Source: Streptomyces humi
GTDB lineage: Bacteria > Actinomycetota > Actinomycetes > Streptomycetales > Streptomycetaceae
Direction of reading: 5' to 3'
Assembly (NCBI RefSeq): GCF_001005085.2
Contig: NZ_LBMU02000052.1
Coordinates: forward strand, 1 to 51,763
Length of the DNA stretch: 51,763 bases
Shown: piece after piece, positions 45,632 to 51,763 of the stretch
Layout: every line of letters starts with the position of its first letter
How positions within the stretch are numbered: the first letter of the stretch is position 1
Translations under genes and position numbers: made by a program
Notes under the pieces: generated by a model
What the model was told of the DNA's origin: nothing
The model's database searches: none
Seen by the model: only the letters and a program-made list of their open reading frames with translations

Positions 45632-46060
45632 TCAGCCCAGTCGTACGACCGCCCGGGACATGCCGAGCACCTTCTGTCCGGCGCTGGTCGCCGTGAGGTC
45701 GACGCGCACCGTGTTGTCGTCGAGCTTGGCCGCGACCTTGCCGCTGACCTCGATCAGGGCACCCTGGTCGTCGTTCGGGACCACGACGGGCTTGGTGAAC
45801 CGGACGCCGTAGTCGACGACGGCGCCCGGGTCGCCGGTCCAGTCGGTGACCACACGGATCGCCTCGGCCATGGTGAACATGCCGTGCGCGATGACGTCCG
45901 GCAGGCCAACCTCCTTGGCGAACTTCTCGTTCCAGTGGATGGGGTTGAAGTCCCCGGAGGCGCCCGCGTACCGCACCAGCGTGGCGCGGGTCACGGGGAA
46001 GGTCTGCGCCGGCAGCTCGGTGCCGACCTCGACGTCCTCGTACGCGATCTTCGACGTCAT
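45632..46060 (-). CDS. MaoC-family (R)-3-hydroxyacyl dehydratase, catalytic subunit (HadB-like)
   Basis: The protein has 142 residues, a hot-dog fold with the hydratase-2 motif YAGASGDFNPIHWNEKFAKE, where Asp37 and His42 are the catalytic pair. It lies seven bases after the companion gene, and the two should form a heterodimer, as HadA and HadB do in mycobacteria. The order rpmG-hadA-hadB near secE-nusG is the same there. Streptomyces lack mycolic acids, so dehydration of 3-hydroxyacyl-ACP in ordinary type II fatty acid synthesis is the likely role. Confidence 0.85.
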   Translation of the reverse strand: MTSKIAYEDVEVGTELPAQTFPVTRATLVRYAGASGDFNPIHWNEKFAKEVGLPDVIAHGMFTMAEAIRVVTDWTGDPGAVVDYGVRFTKPVVVPNDDQGALIEVSGKVAAKLDDNTVRVDLTATSAGQKVLGMSRAVVRLG

Positions 46061-46067
46061 CGGATCC

Positions 46068-46532
46068 TCACGCCTCGCCTTCTGCTGCGTCCGCCGCGCG
46101 GGCCACCAGCTTGGTCAGCGCGCTCACCACGAGCTCGCCCGCCTCGTCGTGGACGTCTCCGCGGATGTCGATGATGTCGTTGCCCGCGAGCGACTTGACG
46201 GCCTCGATGGTCGAGGTCACGCTCAGCCGGTCACCGGCTCGCACCGGGCGCCGGTAGGCGAACTTCTGGTCGCCGTGCACGACCCGGCTGTAGTCCAGGC
46301 CGAGCTGCGGGTCCTCGACGACCTGTCCGGCAGCCCGGAAAGTGATCGAGAAGACAAACGTCGGCGGGGCGATCACATCGGAATAGCCGAGCGCCTTGGC
46401 GGCTTCCGGGTCCGTGTACACGGGATTGGTGTCGCCCACCGCCTCGGCGAACTCACGGATCTTCTCCCGGCCCACCTCGTAGGGCTCGGTGGGCGGGTAG
46501 GTCCGTCCCACGAAGGACTGGTCGAGCGCCAT
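46068..46532 (-). CDS. MaoC N-terminal-type dehydratase subunit (HadA-like)
   Basis: The protein has 154 residues with a hot-dog fold (MaoC_dehydrat_N). The motif reads AVGDTNPVYTDPEAA: Asp34 and Asn36 remain, but the catalytic His is Tyr39, so this subunit is probably structural or substrate-binding. It precedes the catalytic partner by seven bases. The ATG follows AGGAGGTGCC. The pair replaces FabZ/FabA-type enzymes in actinobacteria. Confidence 0.85.
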   Translation of the reverse strand: MALDQSFVGRTYPPTEPYEVGREKIREFAEAVGDTNPVYTDPEAAKALGYSDVIAPPTFVFSITFRAAGQVVEDPQLGLDYSRVVHGDQKFAYRRPVRAGDRLSVTSTIEAVKSLAGNDIIDIRGDVHDEAGELVVSALTKLVARAADAAEGEA

Positions 46533-46601
46533 CGGCCCGGCACCTCCTGATGTCTGCTGTGCTGTCCCACAAACTAGCGGGAAAGCCTGCTCCCGAAACG
46601 C

Positions 46602-46636
46602 CGTGAGGCCGCCCCCGAACCGGGGACGGCCTCACG
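46602..46636 (-). terminator. Hairpin after rpmG
   Basis: CGTGAGGCCG pairs with CGGCCTCACG, followed inward by a C-A mismatch and four more G-C pairs. It lies 13 bases after the rpmG stop and may be a partial terminator before the MaoC genes. Confidence 0.8.
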
Positions 46637-46649
46637 AACGAGCCTGTGA

Positions 46650-46814
46650 TTATCGCGTTTCGCGGTGCGCAGTGTGCGCGTTGCAACGCGGGCAGTGCTT
46701 CTTCATCTCAAGACGGTCCGGGTTGTTACGCCGGTTCTTCTTGGTGATGTAGTTCCGCTCCTTGCACTCCACGCAGGCCAGCGTGATCTTCGGGCGGACG
46801 TCGGTGGCAGCCAC
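46650..46814 (-). CDS. rpmG: 50S ribosomal protein L33 (zinc-binding form)
   Basis: The protein has 54 residues from a GTG preceded by AGGAGC. The sequence begins MAATDVRPKITLACVECKER and ends CPRCNAHTAHRETR. CVEC and CPRC are the four zinc-binding cysteines (C+ form). Streptomyces usually also carry a zinc-independent paralogue elsewhere, repressed by Zur when zinc is ample. It is a small gene easily missed by length cut-offs. It follows two tRNA genes. Confidence 0.96.
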   Translation of the reverse strand: MAATDVRPKITLACVECKERNYITKKNRRNNPDRLEMKKHCPRCNAHTAHRETR

Positions 46815-46905
46815 GTGAGTGCTCCTAAGACGAACGGATGGACTTGATTCAACGCAAGAAAGAGTAGCCGATCGAAGGACCGACCCCGCAATCGGCTACT
46901 GTCAG

Positions 46906-46978
46906 TAGCGGTGACCGGACTTGAACCGGTGACACAGCGATTATGAGCCGCTTGCTCTACCGACTGAGCTACACCGCT
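46906..46978 (-). tRNA. tRNA-Met (CAT), elongator
   Basis: The 73-base cloverleaf has acceptor AGCGGTG/CACCGCT with discriminator A, anticodon stem AGCGG/TCGCT and loop CTCATAA. It lacks the three G-C pairs and the unpaired first base of the initiator. A CAT anticodon could also mean lysidine-modified tRNA-Ile2; the thrT-metT-rpmG order known in mycobacteria favours Met. Confidence 0.85.
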
Positions 46979-47022
46979 TTGATGAGATCAGCCCCGCCTC
47001 GCGACGGGACCTCTCACACCAG

Positions 47023-47095
47023 AGCCCCAATACGGAATCGAACCGTAGACCTTCTCCTTACCATGGAGACGCTCTGCCGACTGAGCTATTGGGGC
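47023..47095 (-). tRNA. tRNA-Thr (GGT)
   Basis: The 73-base cloverleaf has acceptor GCCCCAA/TTGGGGC, discriminator T, anticodon stem TCTCC/GGAGA, loop ATGGTAA and T-loop TTCGATT. It reads ACC/ACT. It lies 44 bases before tRNA-Met in the same unit. Confidence 0.96.
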
Positions 47096-47106
47096 GAGCG
47101 ATGAAG

Positions 47107-47136
47107 ACATTACACGCTCGGCAGCCGTTCACCCAA
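47107..47136 (-). promoter_or_regulatory. Candidate promoter of tRNA-Thr/tRNA-Met/rpmG
   Basis: On the minus strand TTGGGT (47136-47131) and TAATGT (47112-47107) are 18 bp apart. Transcription would begin about five bases before the mature tRNA-Thr end. Confidence 0.55.
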
Positions 47137-47373
47137 ATCCGTTTCCCGCCGCCCTTCGCGGCCCGTTCCGCACGGCTCGCAGCCCCCTCACAACCGCCTC
47201 CCGGGCCCCTCCCGACGCTCCCCCCGCGCGCGTGCCGGACACGTTCCTCGCAGGTCCGACGGCTCCGGTACGACTATTGCGCTCCTCCCCGCCCCACGCG
47301 GCTCGCCACCCTAGGCTCGACTCACTCTGTGTGATCTTGAGTCCCACGCCTGGACCGACCTTCCTGGAGCGCG

Positions 47374-48660
47374 ATGCCCGACAGCCAGCCGCAGCCGCCC
47401 TCGTCGTCGTCCAACTCGTCGGGCTCCTCGGGCTCCTCAGGCTCCCCGGGCCAGTCCGACCCCGCCGCGCTCCTCCTGTGCGGCGCGCGGCTCACCGACG
47501 GCCGGACCGTGGACGTACGGCTGGGCGGCGGGCGCATCGAGGCGGTCGGCACGGCCGGCAGCCTCGCGTCCGGCCTCGCCCGCGCGGGCGGCACCCGCGT
47601 GGACCTCACTGGCTATCTCCTCCTCCCGGCCCCGGCCGAACCGCACGCCCACGGCGACACCGCGCTCTCCGCCGAACCCGACGGCCCCGTCTCCTACGAG
47701 CCGGAGGACGTCCAGCGCCGCGCCACCGAGGCGGCCCTGCTGCAACTCGGGCACGGCGCGACGGCGGTGCGCGCGCACGTACGCGTGGGCGACGTCCAGG
47801 GGCTGGGCGCACTGGCCGCGGTCCTCCAGGCCCGCCGCTCGCTGCGCGGCCTCGCGGAACTCACGACGGTCGCGATGCCGCGCGTGCTCACCGGGGTCGC
47901 GGGCGCCGACGGGCTGGCGATACTGCGGGACGCCGCGAAGATGGGCGCGTCCGTGGTGGGCGGCTGCCCCGACCTGGACCCCGATCCCACGGGCTACGTG
48001 GAGGCCGTGCTGGAGGTGGCGTCCGAGCACGGCTGTCCGGTCGACCTGCACACCGACGCGGCCGACCCGGCCCGGCTGGCCAGGCTCGCGGCGATGGCGG
48101 GGGGCATGCGCCCCGGCGTACTCCTCGGCCCGTGCGCCGGCCTCGCACGGCTGCCCGCCGAGGCGGCTGCCCGGGTCGCGGACCAACTCGCCGCGGCGGG
48201 CGTCACGGTGGTGTGCCTGCCGCAGGGCGGCTGCGGTTCGGTCGACCGGCGCGGCACGGCTCCGGTACGGCTGCTGCGCGCGGCCGGGGTGCGGGTCGCC
48301 GCCGGCAGCGGCGCCCTGCGCGACCTCTCGAACCCCGTCGGCCGTGGCGATCCCCTGGAGGCGGCTTACCTCCTGGCCTCCCGCCACGGCCTGCGCCCCG
48401 AGGACGCCTACGACACCGTGAGCGCCTCCGCCCGTGCGGCCCTCGGCCTGCCCGAGGTCCGCGTGGAGGCCGGTTTCCCAGCCGAGCTCCTCGCCGTACG
48501 CGGCGACCATCTGGCGGGCGCCCTCTCCCTCGCCTACAGCCGGATCGTGGTGCACCGGGGGCGCGTGGTGGCGCGCACGAGCGCGGTCCGCGAGTACTGC
48601 AACTCGGCGGTGGCGGCGGAGCTGGGACTGCCGCGACAGGGCCGGGGGAAGTTGTCCTGA
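47374..48660 (+). CDS. Amidohydrolase-superfamily protein with incomplete metal site
   Basis: The protein has 428 residues. A low-complexity Ser/Gly/Pro N-terminus (1-30) leads to the composite beta-sandwich and a cytosine-deaminase-like TIM barrel. The first metal motif (EPHAHGD) and the later DLHTDAAD are present. Where deaminases have a GHC-type His the sequence reads GPCAGL, and where the catalytic Asp is expected it reads GSGALRDLSNP. The fold is clear, but hydrolytic activity is doubtful or unusual. It follows GGAGCGCG and is a single gene. Confidence 0.75.
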   Translation: MPDSQPQPPSSSSNSSGSSGSSGSPGQSDPAALLLCGARLTDGRTVDVRLGGGRIEAVGTAGSLASGLARAGGTRVDLTGYLLLPAPAEPHAHGDTALSAEPDGPVSYEPEDVQRRATEAALLQLGHGATAVRAHVRVGDVQGLGALAAVLQARRSLRGLAELTTVAMPRVLTGVAGADGLAILRDAAKMGASVVGGCPDLDPDPTGYVEAVLEVASEHGCPVDLHTDAADPARLARLAAMAGGMRPGVLLGPCAGLARLPAEAAARVADQLAAAGVTVVCLPQGGCGSVDRRGTAPVRLLRAAGVRVAAGSGALRDLSNPVGRGDPLEAAYLLASRHGLRPEDAYDTVSASARAALGLPEVRVEAGFPAELLAVRGDHLAGALSLAYSRIVVHRGRVVARTSAVREYCNSAVAAELGLPRQGRGKLS

Positions 48661-48710
48661 GGAAGCACGCCTCCGGGGGCGGGGCGGCCACGGGCGGGCG
48701 CGGCGCACGG

Positions 48711-48835
48711 GTACAGGTCCGGGCCCGGGAGACGCGGCGTACAGGTCCAGGCCCGGGTCCGGGAGACGCGGCGTACAGGTCCGGGCCCGGGCCCGGGAGA
48801 CGCGGCGTACAGGTCCAGGCCCGGGTCCGGCGTGC
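48711..48835. repeat. Four imperfect 28-34 bp tandem repeats
   Basis: GTACAGGTCC recurs at 48711, 48739, 48773 and 48807, each followed by (A/G)GGCCCGGG and GGGAGACGCGGC. The spacing is 28, 34 and 34 bp. The array fills the gap between the amidohydrolase and the NAD(P)-binding gene. Confidence 0.85.
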
Positions 48836-48918
48836 GCCGGTTCCTCGAGGCCACTCGTGCGTGTGGGGCGCGTGAAGTCGTGCGGCGGATGCGGGGCTTC
48901 GGGCGTACGGTCGGAAAC

Positions 48919-49575
48919 ATGCGCATTGTCATCGCTGGTGGTCATGGTCAGATCGCGTTGCGGTTGGAGCGACTGCTCTCCGCGCGCGGGGACGAGGTCG
49001 CGGGAATCATCCGGAAGGCCGAACAGGGCGACGCTCTGCGGACGGCCGGCGCCGAACCAGTGCTGCTCGACCTGGAGTCGGCGTCGGTCGAGGGGGTCGC
49101 GGCGCACCTGGCGGGGGCGGACGCCGCGGTGTTCGCGGCGGGCGCGGGTCCGGGCAGTGGTACGGCCCGCAAGGAGACGGTGGACAAGGACGCGGCGGTG
49201 CTGTTCGCGGACGCGGCGGTGCGGGCGGGCGTACGGCGGTTCGTGGTCGTCTCGTCGATGGGCGCGGATCCGGCACACGCGGGCGACGACGTCTTCGACG
49301 TGTATCTGCGGGCCAAGGGCGCGGCCGACGCCCATGTCGCCAGGCAGGACGCCCTGGACTGGACGATCCTGCGCCCCGGCGCACTGACGGACGAGCCCGG
49401 AACGGGGCTGGTCCGCCTGGAGGCGCACACGGGCCGTGGCCCGGTCACCCGCGACGATGTGGCCGCCGTGCTGGCGGAGTTGGTGGACACCTCGGCGACG
49501 GCGGGACTGACCCTGGAGCTGATCGGCGGGTCGACGCCGGTCTCGGTGGCCGTGAAGTCGGTGGCCGGGAACTGA
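48919..49575 (+). CDS. NAD(P)-binding (atypical SDR) protein
   Basis: The protein has 218 residues from the ATG at 48919. MRIVIAGGHGQIALRLERLL is the Rossmann loop, and RFVVVSSMGADP and DWTILRPGALTDEPGTG are typical of the SDR_a5/YwnB-like group. A classical YxxxK pair is not clear; YLRAKGAAD is the nearest. The substrate is unknown. The upstream frame is open to 48832 through repeat sequence, and conservation begins at MRIVIAG. It stands alone after the repeat array. Confidence 0.85.
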   Translation: MRIVIAGGHGQIALRLERLLSARGDEVAGIIRKAEQGDALRTAGAEPVLLDLESASVEGVAAHLAGADAAVFAAGAGPGSGTARKETVDKDAAVLFADAAVRAGVRRFVVVSSMGADPAHAGDDVFDVYLRAKGAADAHVARQDALDWTILRPGALTDEPGTGLVRLEAHTGRGPVTRDDVAAVLAELVDTSATAGLTLELIGGSTPVSVAVKSVAGN

Positions 49576-49582
49576 GGTCGCG

Positions 49583-49616
49583 GACCGGCCGTTGATGTCG
49601 GTGACGGCGGCCGGTC
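49583..49616. terminator. Possible bidirectional hairpin
   Basis: GACCGGCCG and CGGCCGGTC form a 9-bp stem around a 16-base loop between two convergent genes. Confidence 0.5.
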
Positions 49617-49623
49617 GGAGTTC

Positions 49624-49836
49624 TCAGAACAGCGGCAGCTGTCCGGGGAAGTCCGGCACGACGTATCCGTCCAACGTCGGCTGCGCCGCTCCGAGTTGGG
49701 CCTGCCGTCGTGATCCGGCGCAGGAGACCAGGTCGCCCGTCTCGCGCGCCCCAGGAGGGTCGTGCCGCGCGAAGCGACCCGCTACTACGGCGATCTCGCG
49801 ATGGCACACCGGACAGGTTCTGCGACGGGAGGACAT
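49624..49836 (-). CDS. Small protein with CxxC and His residues (zinc-ribbon-like)
   Basis: The protein has 70 residues from the ATG at 49836 (MSSRRRTCPVCHREIAVVAG). It has CPVCHREI and a downstream FARHDPP and LVSCAGS, so Cys/Cys/His/Cys could bind one zinc. It ends in a conserved-looking TLDGYVVPDFPGQLPLF. I recall this as a widespread Streptomyces small protein of unknown function. Upstream in-frame GTG codons would extend it to 90 residues without added conservation. Confidence 0.65.
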   Translation of the reverse strand: MSSRRRTCPVCHREIAVVAGRFARHDPPGARETGDLVSCAGSRRQAQLGAAQPTLDGYVVPDFPGQLPLF

Positions 49837-50052
49837 GTGTTTCAGTGTGCCCCGAGGCGCGGCGCGCGTATCGGGGGCGTGGGGTCCCTCAGTCACCGCT
49901 CGTGCGTCACGACTGGAAGAGCCAGATGACCTTGCCCGTCCGGGCCGATGTGCGACACGTCACGCTGCTGTTACTTGGTGCGACCCGCGATACGACGTTC
50001 GATGTCGCTCGTACCGGCCTGAAGGCCGCCTCCCTGTTCTCTCCCTCATCCG

Positions 50053-50367
50053 CTAAGTCGCCGGGAGATTCGTGACCAATGTGGGCGTCGGCGGATTGGC
50101 AGGCGTCGGAACCTGGATCAGAAAGGGAACGAACACCATCTGCCCGTCCCTGAGCAGAGGCCTGTAAGAAATCCGATAGCAAACAATGGTGCTCGAATCA
50201 CGAGTGGTTTCGTAGCATTTGAGGGCAGAACTCTCCAGCAGTTGCCGAGAATGCCACACGGACGCGCCTGCCTGACCCGTCGAGACACCCCACATACCAA
50301 CGACGAAGCACGATAGGGCCGCAACTGCGACACTGCCGCTTCGCAGGAATACCTTCCGCATATTCAT
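50053..50367 (-). CDS. Small secreted protein of unknown function
   Basis: The protein has 104 residues from the ATG at 50367, after GGGGTG. A signal peptide is visible: MNMRKVFLRSGSVAVAALSC, a hydrophobic stretch to about residue 30, and a probable cleavage near GQAGA-S. The mature part is about 70 residues with two Cys (LKCYETT, TIVCYRI) that could form a disulfide, followed by a Pro/Thr-rich end. It is divergent from the SARP-type regulator, 437 bp away. I do not recognise the family. Confidence 0.55.
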   Translation of the reverse strand: MNMRKVFLRSGSVAVAALSCFVVGMWGVSTGQAGASVWHSRQLLESSALKCYETTRDSSTIVCYRISYRPLLRDGQMVFVPFLIQVPTPANPPTPTLVTNLPAT

Positions 50368-50804
50368 CACCCCGATGGTCGGCGTCGAACTCCCCTGGTG
50401 CGCCGAGGCTTCCTCGCGAGCTTCTGAGTGCGTCTGCGCGTCGATGCGCCAAGTACAGCAGGCGGTGCCGTCCCATCGCCGACTCCCACGTCGTGACATT
50501 CGATTTTTCCGCGTCGGCGCCACACGCAAGTTCGCCAAGCGCAACTATCGCCGGGAAATGGGACTAATGAGTCTACTACGGGCCGCCAGGATCAGCATTT
50601 TCACGTCCGGATGGACACGTCTCCGCACCACCGGGATACTTAGCGGCTCAACAGTCCCACTTTCACACATTCTCATTGGACAACCCTCACCGGGCAGAGC
50701 AGCATGGACCCGTTGGGAGGTGTGGAGGTCGCTGACCTTCGGCAATGGCGGTGCTGCCAGTCTGCGGGCACCCGGGGCCACCGATTCCTGGCGATCACAC
50801 AGCT
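50368..50804. other. Divergent intergenic region before the SARP gene
   Basis: 437 bp with visibly lower GC than the rest of the window. ORFs on both strands lack ribosome sites and coding bias. The region should hold the promoters of the small secreted protein and the SARP gene, but I cannot point to a clear -35/-10 pair or to spaced heptamer repeats. Confidence 0.5.
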
Positions 50805-51581
50805 ATGAGCTCAGATTATCTCGTCTCATTTTCTGTGACCGCACAGAGCCGTCCATCCGTACACATAGCTCTTCTCGGCGGTTTCGACCTAGTGGTCGAC
50901 GATGTCCCGGTGACAGTCCAGGTCGGTTCGAAACGGCTCTTGGCATTCATCGCGCTCAATTATCGCGTCTCCGTCCCCAGGGCTTTGATCGCCGGAAGTC
51001 TTTGGCCCGAAGCATCCGAGCAGAAAGCGCACACGAACCTCCGGGCGGCGCTCACCCGTCTGCACGGCCTCGGCAGGAAAGCGCTGGATGTCACTCCCAG
51101 CGAGGTGCGTCTCGCGCGGAAGGTCACTGTCGACCTTTACCACGCTCGGTCGCTGGCCCAGGGCATACTCGACCCCAGCGTGCCGGCTGAGGACCTCGGC
51201 CTCAATCCGGCGACCGTCGACCATCTCTCCGCCGACCTGCTGCCGGGGTGGTACGACGAGTGGGTCATGCTGGAGGCGGAGAAATGGCGCGAGCTTCGAC
51301 TTCATGCCCTTGAAAGACTGACCGGAGAATTCATCGACGCCGAGCAGTTCGCCGGGGCGGTGACGGCCGCTCATACGGCCGTGCAGGCAGATCCACTGCG
51401 GGAGAGCAGCCAGGCCTCGTTGATCCGCGCGCACCTGGCGGAGGGCAACCTTGCCGAGGCCCTTGACCACTTCGAACGCTACTCGCGGCGCCTCCGCAAC
51501 GAGTTGGGGCTCCGCCCCACAAAGCGGCTGCGCCAGCTCGTAGCCGACCTGCGGCAGTCACCACCCGGAGGGGGACGGTAG
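50805..51581 (+). CDS. SARP/BTAD-family transcriptional activator (stand-alone)
   Basis: The protein has 258 residues from the ATG at 50805. Residues 18-95 form an OmpR-type winged helix (VHIALLGGFDLVVDDVPVTV, RVSVPRALIAGSLWPEASEQ, NLRAALTRLHGLG). Residues 100-250 form the BTAD domain (HLSADLLPGWYDEWVMLEAE, LRLHALERLTGEFI, DPLRESSQASLIRAHLAEGN). There is no ATPase or TPR extension, so it is the small ActII-orf4/RedD-like type. Such proteins activate antibiotic or other specialised clusters by binding heptamer repeats near their promoters. No biosynthetic genes lie to the left, so a target would be beyond the right edge or elsewhere. The start has only a weak ribosome site. Confidence 0.88.
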   Translation: MSSDYLVSFSVTAQSRPSVHIALLGGFDLVVDDVPVTVQVGSKRLLAFIALNYRVSVPRALIAGSLWPEASEQKAHTNLRAALTRLHGLGRKALDVTPSEVRLARKVTVDLYHARSLAQGILDPSVPAEDLGLNPATVDHLSADLLPGWYDEWVMLEAEKWRELRLHALERLTGEFIDAEQFAGAVTAAHTAVQADPLRESSQASLIRAHLAEGNLAEALDHFERYSRRLRNELGLRPTKRLRQLVADLRQSPPGGGR

Positions 51582-51637
51582 GCACCGCGAGGAGAGCCGG
51601 ACCGACGAAACCGCGACGCGCTCGGCCGCAAACATCC

Positions 51638-51671
51638 GCGAACCCGCCACCACCGTGAGTGGCGGGTTCGC
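51638..51671. terminator. Bidirectional hairpin between SARP gene and partial gene
   Basis: GCGAACCCGCCAC and GTGGCGGGTTCGC form a perfect 13-bp stem with an eight-base loop. It can serve both convergent genes. Confidence 0.85.
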
Positions 51672-51692
51672 TGTACCACTTCACCGACAGGG

Positions 51693-51763
51693 TCACGCCT
51701 GGTTGTTCTGATTAACCCCGCTGGTATCCGAGGCCTGGTTGTTCTGGTTACCGCCACTCGTCC
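51693..51763 (-). CDS. C-terminal end of a gene with Asn/Gln-rich repeat tail (partial)
   Basis: In the minus-strand frame ending at the TGA at 51695-51693, the last 22 residues read TSGGNQNNQASD followed by TSGVNQNNQA. They form two copies of a TSG(G/V)NQNNQA motif. A well-placed hairpin follows. Only the tail is inside the window, so the function is unknown; the composition suggests a secreted or structural small protein. Confidence 0.6.
   Translation of the reverse strand, partial: TSGGNQNNQASDTSGVNQNNQA

Noticed and set aside
45377..46174. Cys/Ala-rich ORF containing ACAALACVAA repeats
   Set aside because: It is a translation of the 30-bp DNA repeats and runs antisense through the MaoC gene; no ribosome site.
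46906..46978. Initiator tRNA-fMet
   Set aside because: The acceptor's first pair is intact and the three G-C pairs in the anticodon stem are absent.
47232..48875. A 547-codon plus-strand ORF overlapping the amidohydrolase
   Set aside because: It is Arg/Gly/Pro-rich out-of-frame sequence; the amidohydrolase frame has the fold motifs.
48832..48918. Upstream extension of the NAD(P)-binding gene
   Set aside because: The extra 29 codons lie in repeat-derived sequence, and the Rossmann motif begins at the internal ATG.

Overview
The window is chromosomal DNA from a high-GC actinobacterium, almost certainly a Streptomyces. The codon use is strongly GC-biased, GTG and TTG starts are frequent, and XRE/DUF397, SARP, GH115 and T7SS/Rhs-type genes are present. 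The gene order around rpoBC is the Streptomyces one: rpmG, MaoC pair, murB, aspC, tRNA-Trp, secE, nusG, rplKA, lipoprotein, rplJL, rpoBC, rpsLG, fusA, tuf. Numbered from its TTG start, RpoB has 1161 residues with His437 and Ser442 in the rifampicin pocket, as in S. coelicolor.

Left accessory region (1-18.6 kb). A large RNA-repair-like fusion protein (nuclease/phosphatase, 2H phosphoesterase, poly(A)-polymerase-like nucleotidyltransferase) runs off the left edge. It is followed by a polymorphic-toxin island on the minus strand: a 1548-residue Rhs protein with a type-VII-secretion-like N-terminus and a PD-(D/E)xK-type C-terminal toxin, a putative immunity gene, a left-over Rhs tip, a SUKH immunity-like gene with a truncated partner, two genes of unknown function, and a divergent WXG100-like gene. 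Next come a four-gene overlapping operon (XRE regulator, DUF397, two unknowns, one with a zinc ribbon), a probably leaderless FkbM methyltransferase, an S41 peptidase-like secreted protein, and a Tat-exported GH115 alpha-glucuronidase.

Core region (18.6-37.2 kb). Transcription and translation genes are nearly all on the minus strand: tRNA-Trp-secE-nusG, rplK-rplA, a lipoprotein, rplJ-rplL, rpoB-rpoC, and rpsL-rpsG-fusA-tuf. Most units end in a clear hairpin (after nusG, rplA, rplL, rpoC and tuf). Good sigma-HrdB-like promoters are visible before rpoB and rpsL.

Right region (37.2-51.8 kb). Here lie aspC and a divergent adenosine deaminase, two TetR modules each with visible palindromic operators (one with an NAD(P)H-binding reductase, one with a 14-TM MFS exporter), murB, the two-subunit MaoC dehydratase, rpmG, tRNA-Met and tRNA-Thr, a degenerate amidohydrolase, an NAD(P)-binding protein, a small zinc-binding protein, a small secreted protein, and a stand-alone SARP-type activator. 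A cut-off gene with an Asn/Gln-rich tail closes the window. Tandem repeats of 18 to 34 bp sit in many of the intergenic gaps.

All assignments come from reading the sequence and recalling family features; no searches were run.
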